This document shows, one piece after another, positions 1 through 64,000 of a DNA stretch of 64,000 nt. The translations under genes and the position numbers were made by a program. Source of the DNA: Amorphochlora amoebiformis (taxonomy: Eukaryota; Cercozoa; Chlorarachniophyceae); the NCBI GenBank assembly GCA_054601695.1, contig BAAHQB010000201.1, positions 1 through 64,000 on the forward strand, written 5' to 3'. Below the pieces are notes generated by a model. The model ran no database searches, was not told where the DNA came from, and was given only the letters and a program-made list of their open reading frames with translations. Numbering within the stretch: the first letter of the stretch is position 1; each line of letters starts with the position of its first letter.

Positions 1-19286
<19,286 letters not shown>

Positions 19287-19908
19287 TCATTCTAGTCATT
19301 GAACGTAGATGAATCAGAAATGCCGAATTAATTAGGTTGAAAAATTAAGTTTCTAGATTCTTCGGCTCTACTAGTCTAGGCTAACTAAGCTAAGCCACGT
19401 TAAGCTATTAAAGTTAACTAGATTCTAGAGATTGTGTAGCTCGCTTCATAAACTTAGGTGTTTTAGCGATTATAGGTCTATTCGAAAAGTTAATGCGTGT
19501 ACCGCAAACTTTGACTAGTTTCAAATAAATATTTATGTCATGATTCGTATGTTTTCTAGGTTTTTGGATATTTACCGAGATACTAGAGATATACATCTAG
19601 ACATGCCTTATGATTCTAATCATTCACGTACCAATATGAGAATCATTATCGAATATTTTGAATTAGCATGATATGCTAATGGTAGCGTGTCATCATGGTC
19701 ATGAAATTCGGCTGGAATCAGGCTAATTCTAGTAATTTCTGGATTTTGCGAATACATCTACACAGCCGAGCGAGCGCCGTTTTCATATACTCCCTTCGAT
19801 AATTCGCACTCATCGTACTAGTCGTGATGTATGGATGTATATATGTTCTGTGCTAGATATGTATATGTATACATATATATAAATGTATGTATGAATATAT
19901 GTATAATA

Positions 19909-19941
<33 letters not shown>

Positions 19942-19944
19942 AAG

Positions 19945-19979
<35 letters not shown>

Positions 19980-20030
19980 TTAATTATTTGAGAACTACTC
20001 GTACTCGGTCGTATGGCTAACTAGCACTTG
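19287..20030. other. Intergenic: convergent 3' ends of the SETD7-like and UGT genes
   Basis: About 550 bp of non-repetitive sequence, rich in CTAG and TAG words, follows the SETD7-like stop. Then comes (TA)n at about 19860-19975, then the end of the UGT gene on the opposite strand. I see no further exon and no clear AATAAA signal on either strand near the stops. Confidence 0.6.
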
Positions 20031-41234
<21,204 letters not shown>

Positions 41235-41345
41235 CTCTGGATTCGTCTCGACTCTGCGATGTCCACGTGGCAGATGATGACGTGGGTGACGTCACTGTGA
41301 CGTAGGGTAACGTCACTGTGATGTAGGGTGATTTCACGATTTATA
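41235..41345 (-). promoter_or_regulatory. UGT promoter with G-box and CRE-like sites
   Basis: Immediately upstream of the UGT start codon are CCACGTGG (41263-41270), a perfect TGACGTCA palindrome (41287-41294) and further TGACGT/ACGTCA half-sites to about 41320, within a partial tandem repeat (gtcactgtgacgtagggta and variants). These are known binding motifs for bZIP (CREB/ATF type) and bHLH or bZIP G-box factors. No expression data are available here. Confidence 0.6.
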
Positions 41346-41540
41346 GAAGGATTGTCACAACCAATTTCCGCCGTGGTCGCTTTCACGCCTTGATGGCACT
41401 TATTTAGCCTCAGATGCAGCCGGCTTGGCTTATTTCTAAATATTTCTACATCATGGGTTATCCTGGACCACTTAGTGAAAGAAAAGGGCCTTTCAGAGGG
41501 TTTTTTTCGGGGGGGGGGGGGCGGAATTGTGTTGTGTGGC

Positions 41541-41607
<67 letters not shown>

Positions 41608-41678
41608 AATATAATATACATAAAAATACATATATAAATATATATATATAATATATATATATATATATGATATATATA

Positions 41679-41717
<39 letters not shown>

Positions 41718-41975
41718 CTATAAATATACATTTAATATATATATCTATATATACATATACATATATACATATATATATATATAACTCTACCATTATTATT
41801 ATTATCAATGGGGACCATACACAAATTACAAACTTGAGTCCTGAATAACAATGATAAATTCATACATTAATCGGATATCACAGGCCTACATCAGATGCGC
41901 ACGTACATATAGAATACGTAATATAATACTACAATTATAGATTGTAATTGGAATATACATATATATAAATGTATA

Positions 41976-42019
<44 letters not shown>

Positions 42020-42180
42020 GGAGAGATATATATCATGATATACTAGTATAGCTAGTATAATTTAAATGCTCACGTACATATAGAATATAATATTACAATT
42101 ATAGATTGTAATTGGATATCACCTACATCAGATGCTCACGTATATCTAGAATATAATATTACAATTATAGATTGTAATTG

Positions 42181-42214
<34 letters not shown>

Positions 42215-42358
42215 GGAGAGATATATATATCATGATATACTAGTATAGCTAGTATAATTTAAATTAATATATATAACTGTATATATACTAATATATATAT
42301 ATATATATATATATTATATACAGTATATATAATATATATATATATATATAATTATATA

Positions 42359-42407
<49 letters not shown>

Positions 42408-42458
42408 ATATATTATATATGTATATATATATATATGTATATCATAGTATATATACAT

Positions 42459-42494
<36 letters not shown>

Positions 42495-42514
42495 AGATAT
42501 ACAAAATTATATAA

Positions 42515-42584
<70 letters not shown>

Positions 42585-42769
42585 ATATATATATATATAT
42601 ATATATGTATGTATAAATACAATATGCATGTATATACATATGTATATATATATATATATATATATACAATATATATACATGTATATATCTAGTATATATA
42701 CATATACTAGATATATACAATTATACATGTCACATGATATACATAATATATAAATATATACCGCATTGA

Positions 42770-42800
<31 letters not shown>

Positions 42801-42869
42801 AATAGATTATATACTAGTATAAACATATATATATATATATGTAATAGATTATATACTAGTATAAACATA

Positions 42870-42905
<36 letters not shown>

Positions 42906-43076
42906 TACATATATATATATATATACATGTATATTGTATACTATGGCATGATATATATATATATATATATATTTGAGTTATAGAGATATTATATATATAT
43001 ATATCTATATATATATATAATATTATTATATTACTAGTGCATATATATATATATATATATATAATTATATATATTT

Positions 43077-43175
<99 letters not shown>

Positions 43176-43220
43176 TAGATATATATATGTATATGTGTGT
43201 ATATATAACACAGATATATC

Positions 43221-43267
<47 letters not shown>

Positions 43268-43342
43268 TAGTACATATATATACATATATATTGTATGAAA
43301 TATATATTTGACTCATGTACTTAGTAGGTACATATTATGTTC

Positions 43343-43373
<31 letters not shown>

Positions 43374-44222
43374 AATGTCTAGAATGTATGTATTTTTATA
43401 TATGCTTTTTGAATATATAGTTACGGTTATATGACTTATATCTGGAAAACAGATATACACATTGACTATACTGGAGTGCCATCAGATTTCTGTACGTACT
43501 ACTAGCACTACCATCTAGACCATGACAGAGCGCTAATCTAGTACTAGTAGTAATCTAGTCTATCGTAATCTATAGTCTATCTAGCAATGCCTGCTAGCTA
43601 GACCTAGCCTCTAGAGCCTGTGACCTAGGTCCTAGAGGTCACACTGCCTAGACCTGCAGGTACTCTAGGTACTATATAGTAGCTATCTAATTATATATAT
43701 AATTAATTAAGGCTATATAGTAACTAGTGTAGACTGCTAGACTGGGCCTCATGCAAACAGTCTCTGAGTCTAGCTAGACCTAGTATATAGCTATAGACAG
43801 TAGTTACTCTAGTACATGTGTGGTACGTATGTATATTAGATGATCTGACTAGTCCTAGTAGTATTCTCTAGACACTCTTACATACGAGATACGGGTGATC
43901 CAGTTAGTTATAATTTCAATTTGGCACAGGCAGCGCAATGACTAGAATGATTGCGCGAGACAAAATTGTAGAAATTCTGCAGAATACACACTACTGATAA
44001 TTTTTCATTTGAAATGATCAGTAAAGCCTTCCAGCAAACTATAAAAGATCGGTCATACACAGCATCTTTGACCGTTCTTGTGTCGAAGTGAGAAATTGTG
44101 GCACAAGGGAGCAAATTTGTACAGAGAAACTCTATGCCGGACTGACGTTACCATGCTGAGCATAAGGGCTCACTTCCTATACTACATCATACTACACCAT
44201 TTACTTACGACTGGGTGATGGA
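41346..44222. other. Intergenic region between UGT and SPX-RING
   Basis: Non-repetitive to 41540, then (TA)n. A duplicated segment of about 150-180 bp lies at about 41880-42070 and 42075-42270; both copies contain attacaattatagattgtaat, an imperfect palindrome, and catgatatactagtatagct. More TA repeats reach 43320. 43380-44220 is unique, and 43500-43880 is very dense in CTAG words. No exon was recognised. Confidence 0.6.
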
Positions 44223-45726
44223 TCACACCTTTATAGGGTCCACCGAGAAAACAGAACCGTGGTTCTGTGTGTCAATGCCCTCAATGAAGTCATTAAACCA
44301 TTCCTCGTAGGAGTTGACATGCGATTCAGCGGAAGATGCAACGGATGAACACCATGAAGAATTCAGATGGTGGAGATGCCCGATCTCGGTGGACGGGATC
44401 TTAGGTAAAGCTTTATACTGGATGGTTTTTTGGGTGGACTCCACGAACGGAATAGACTTTTTCGGAACAATGTCGGACTTCTTGTCGTGAATCGGAGTAG
44501 TTAGTGAAAACGCTTTCTCTAAGACAACTGCTTTTCGGTTTGGCAGCTTTGCTGTGTTTGATAGCTCGATATGGATCTCTCCCTCCATGCAGAATGGGGA
44601 CGACTTGACTCTAATCCAGTTACAGTTTCCAGCCGGTTTTTGGGTCTTATTATCCACCCAGCAGGTGAGATCGACGGCGTTGCTGCTTCCGCTTGTACAC
44701 TTGGCTCGTTTCTTTTTCGGTTGTGTTCGCACTTGCGCCTCCAACGCTCGCTTTCGTATTTCGTTCGGGTCAACGTTGGAAGGGAAATATTTGTGCGCGT
44801 CGACAGCCCCAAGAATCGAAGATATGTTGAGATCTACAGGGTTCAGGGACTGCTCACTCCGACATAGAGGGCAGGTCTTATGATTGCTTAGAACAGCTCC
44901 GGCGAGGCAAGCCCAACAAAACTCATGACCGCACGCGAGGCTAACGGGCGTTACGCACGAATCGATACAGATCGTACACTGCTTCTGAATAAAGACACAT
45001 GGTTCAACTTGAGAGAAAGGTATCATGAGAGTGACAGATACCTGAGAAGCATCCTCATGGTTGCACTCTTTCAAAAATTTCTCAGTCTGAGTGAGGAGCA
45101 TCGACGTCTTCAGCGCCTTGTAGAACGGCTGCTCGAGTAGGAACTTCAATATATCTTCCCGGAGCTGGTTCGGGGAAGATTTGTCGTATTTCTTCACGAT
45201 TTTTAGGACTGATATAAAACCACCATTATTTCCTGTCTTCGTATGTATGTGTCAGGTGATACCAGCGATGTAATTGATAATCATGTATTCCCGCAGCTCC
45301 TTGGTCTGAAGGCAAAAATATTCAGTATTAACCATTAATTGAATTTTTTCTAGGAATCCTTCTAGGAATCCTTCTAGGAATTCTTCTAGGTCTCTCACCT
45401 TGCTGCAGAGTTGCTTGTATGCGCTAGCATTTCTCACACCAGCTTGGTAAACCTTCGTGAGGTCCTTCAGTTTCTGCTCCCTGCCGAGGAAAAACTGATT
45501 GACCACAGCTATTTCTTCAAATAGCATCTGAAGGAATAATAGAATGTTAAAAATATTGATAGCGAAGCGAGATCTCAATCTGATATCCTCCTACCTTTCG
45601 AAAGTGAGTCTCCGCCCAGTCGCTCCTTGAGGGATGAATCAACCGAATGACTTGCTTGAGGAACTTGTAGTTGATGTACCTCCATCCTGGAAGGCTATGT
45701 TTCTTGAGGGTCTTTCCAAATTTCAT
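44223..45726 (-). CDS. SPX-RING E3 ubiquitin ligase-like protein
   Basis: Likely links phosphate or inositol-polyphosphate sensing (SPX) to ubiquitination (RING), as in plant NLA-type proteins; the function here is inferred. Exons on the minus strand: 45726-45595, 45527-45399, 45305-45263, 45208-45042 and 44984-44223, totalling 1233 nt, 410 aa. The SPX domain starts at the first Met (MKFGKTLKKHSLPGWRYINYK, with FLK following), has REQKL near residue 63 and ends with IVKKYDK (about 104-110), the lysine-rich surface of SPX domains. A C3HC4 RING finger lies at about 160-200 (CTIC, ACGHEFC, TCPLC). The C-terminal 200 residues carry a KKKRAK basic motif and no recognised domain. Introns are 57-93 nt (67, 93, 54 and 57), with no TA or telomere repeats, unlike every neighbouring gene. 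Confidence 0.93.
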
Positions 45727-46210
45727 GGATGCAAGCCGCTATGCGGCCAAGCACTTCGCCTGCGCTTGCCAAAGGACCGCTTCAGTGGGGCCTGCGTAAA
45801 ATGCCGAAATACCTCGGAAAAAAGCGCATTTCTGGAATTATAAAGTCGGTTGGGCACCCCACCCTTATTCATTAGAGGTTTAGTCCTTTTTTTAGATTAA
45901 ATCCCCTTAATAAGTATTTCCTATTATTTCTCAAAGCAATTATGTAATTATATGGGAGATGTCTAATGTATGCGAAAAATAAGTCGCAGAAGCGTGCATG
46001 TTGACCGACAAGTTATTTCCGAACGATTCATTGAGTGCTGAACTTCACATGGCCTCATCACGGCCCGAATTGAGTGACAAAGGGGGACATTGCGAAGAAT
46101 ATGGCTGTACAACGTAATGTCACACATCTACCCAGCGCCAACTAGCATGACTTCACATCGTATCACTCGTGACAATATAGCGTTACACACTCAAACGGCT
46201 TGACCACGAG
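45727..46210. promoter_or_regulatory. Divergent promoter region for SPX-RING (-) and the phosphatase (+)
   Basis: The two start codons lie 484 bp apart and point away from each other. The interval is non-repetitive and not TA-rich. It contains a T-run near 45888 and scattered CRE-like half sites such as tgacttcacatcgta. No start site can be fixed from sequence. Confidence 0.5.
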
Positions 46211-58920
<12,710 letters not shown>

Positions 58921-59944
58921 CCGTTACTCCCACTGGGGAGCCGTTACTTTCACTGTGGAACCGTTACTACCAGAGGAACATCCGTTACTACAACAGAATA
59001 ACCGTCGCTAACGGGTACCATGACTCAGTGGTAAGATCTTAATTACCGAATAAATAAGCATATGCTGATAATATAACTCTCGAAGACGATATATATCCCA
59101 AAGAGATATCTGACGATATCTACAAAGCTTAAGGTATCCTGAAGAGATATCTCCAATTAGATCTTAAGATATCTTTCTTCATATATCTAGATATATAGAC
59201 ATACAGAAATGTGTATATATGTATTCTCAAATATATATACTCTCGACTTTTAATCGTACATAACTTTAAAAAAAAAAAAGCGGGTTTGAAAAGAAAAAAG
59301 TTGGATTTCTACACGTCTAGCAATGTGTCTTTGTAAAACCCGCAAAATACTGCGGTAACGAACCGCTAGTACCGGTTACTGACGCGGTTTAAGGCACTGC
59401 AACGCGTCGCATTCTCTGAGAAGCATCGGCCCGGCTACGTCGAGCTAACTAGCTCACTTAATATCACCTAGATCACATGTGTCATAGTTCCAGTCTCTGC
59501 ACGTACTCTCTTCAAGGTTGCCGGCTGTTGGTTTAAATTGGGTGTTTTTTCCGTAGTTTGGCAAAGTCTAGCTATTATGATATCTGGCCGCGGCTGCGCA
59601 TGCGCAATACTTTGCAAAATAATCAGTGGATATGCGCAAATTTTTAAAATTTAATAAAGTACTAACGGTTGAAGGCTTAAGCCTAAAATATTTTATTAAA
59701 TCGGGATCTGAAAAACAGTCTTTACTTGCGGTTCAGAATAGATCGATCATGATACAACTTGGCTAGTAGTCGACTTTCAATTTTTATTCACGGTCTAGAT
59801 TCCGTATTCCTATATTGGGTCTGCCACAGAGTGAGAGCCTCGGTAGGGTTATCATAACTACGCTATAGCTTTATCTAGTTTATACTAGTTATAGGCTAGT
59901 ACCTATGATATAGGAATTGCATAAGAAGCCTCATAGTCACAGTG

Positions 59945-59983
<39 letters not shown>

Positions 59984-60072
59984 ACTAGATATATGTATAT
60001 ATATATGATCGTCAGTATCATGCTAAATGTGTGCATGATACTAGATGACAAAGATGAATATATATATATATA

Positions 60073-60115
<43 letters not shown>

Positions 60116-60167
60116 CACATATGATATTTCATATGTATATATATATATATATATATACATACAAGAT

Positions 60168-60213
<46 letters not shown>

Positions 60214-60352
60214 GGAATATATACGCGAAACCGAGTTGGGATCATAAGTTATCGCTTGCGTAGCTTTTCTCAGGGCCTAGCTTTTCTCAGGGTTTACATG
60301 TATTCTAGATAGCAATCTAACTTCTAGAACCTGACTATAGGTCTATAGTCTA
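58921..60352. other. Convergent intergenic region with CCGTTACT repeats in the phosphatase 3' flank
   Basis: Right after the stop codon, CCGTTACT or a close variant occurs at about 58921, 58943, 58962 and 58981, and a CCGTCGCTAACG variant near 59003, in a likely 3' untranslated region. The rest to 59940 is unique, of average composition, with many CTAG and TCGA-like words. TA repeats return from 59945. AATAAA-like words appear near 59050 and 59650. Confidence 0.6.
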
Positions 60353-63392
<3,040 letters not shown>

Positions 63393-63394
63393 CT

Positions 63395-63462
<68 letters not shown>

Positions 63463-63596
63463 AAATAAATGTTTAGATACATATATATAAGTTTTATTTA
63501 CGAATATACATATGAAAATGTATATATATATAAATATATATATATGTGTGTATGTGTATATACGTGTATGAATGCGGATGTTAATATATGTATACA

Positions 63597-63654
<58 letters not shown>

Positions 63655-63665
63655 CATATCTATAT

Positions 63666-63689
<24 letters not shown>

Positions 63690-63697
<8 letters not shown>

Positions 63698-63790
63698 GTT
63701 TGCATAAATTTATATAAATATTATATATAAATATATATATATATATAATATTTATATAAACTTATGCAAACATATATATATATATATATA
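63690..63790. repeat. Near-perfect inverted repeat (hairpin)
   Basis: The left arm atgtttgcataaatttatat plus aaatattatata pairs with the right arm tatataatatttatataaac plus ttatgcaaacat, about 38 bases each, around a short TA loop. It is flanked by (TA)n on both sides. Confidence 0.7.
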
Positions 63791-63792
63791 TG

Positions 63793-63967
<175 letters not shown>

Positions 63968-64000
63968 AAGTATATATCAACAATTGAATGTATATTTAAG

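Overview
This window is nuclear DNA from an intron-rich eukaryote. All introns I could resolve are GT-AG. Most of the 64 kb is (TA)n, telomere-like TTAGGG/CCCTAA, (GA)n and minisatellite sequence. The conspicuous long open frames (Tyr/Ile, Asn/Pro, Arg/Val or Leu/Ser repeats) are translated repeats, not genes. The real coding sequence sits in microexons, typically 27-90 nt, inside these repeats. I assembled it by hand from splice sites, reading phase and protein-family motifs. I cannot name the species. A TTAGGG-type repeat, a C-terminally membrane-anchored UDP-glycosyltransferase and a phosphatase with a signal-like leader fit a protist or alga, but that is inference.

Layout. (1) 967-19286 (+): a SETD7-like protein methyltransferase with N-terminal MORN repeats and a C-terminal SET domain. 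(2) 20031-41234 (-): a GT1 family UDP-glycosyltransferase in 26 exons, 506 aa, convergent with gene 1. (3) 41235-44222: its promoter, with CRE-like and G-box palindromes, then intergenic sequence. (4) 44223-45726 (-): an SPX-RING protein, 5 exons, 410 aa, with small ordinary introns. (5) 45727-46210: a divergent promoter. (6) 46211-58920 (+): a PPTC7/Ptc7-type PP2C phosphatase continuing in phase into a C-terminal SAP motif, 28 exons, 495 aa. (7) 60353-63392 (-): the 3' part of an unidentified membrane protein.

In three models the exon lengths sum to an exact multiple of three (1521, 1233 and 1488 nt) and every junction is phase-compatible, which is strong internal support. Gene 1 has one unresolved gap between about 11.38 and 12.63 kb.

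The unusual biology is in the introns. Many consist partly or wholly of telomere-type repeats, several with the splice site directly against the repeat (exon|gtaaccctaaccc, exon|gttagggttaggg, ccctaag|exon). In most cases the sense strand carries CCCTAA, which offers pyrimidine-rich CTAAC, a branch-point-like motif. Other introns contain arrays of exon edges. Copies upstream of an exon carry the acceptor plus the exon's 5' part; copies downstream carry the exon's 3' part plus the donor. At least 18 exons in four genes follow this rule. It suggests introns growing outward from exon borders by tandem duplication, with TA repeats as the filler.

The genes do not form an obvious pathway. SPX-RING and the phosphatase share a divergent promoter and could be co-regulated.
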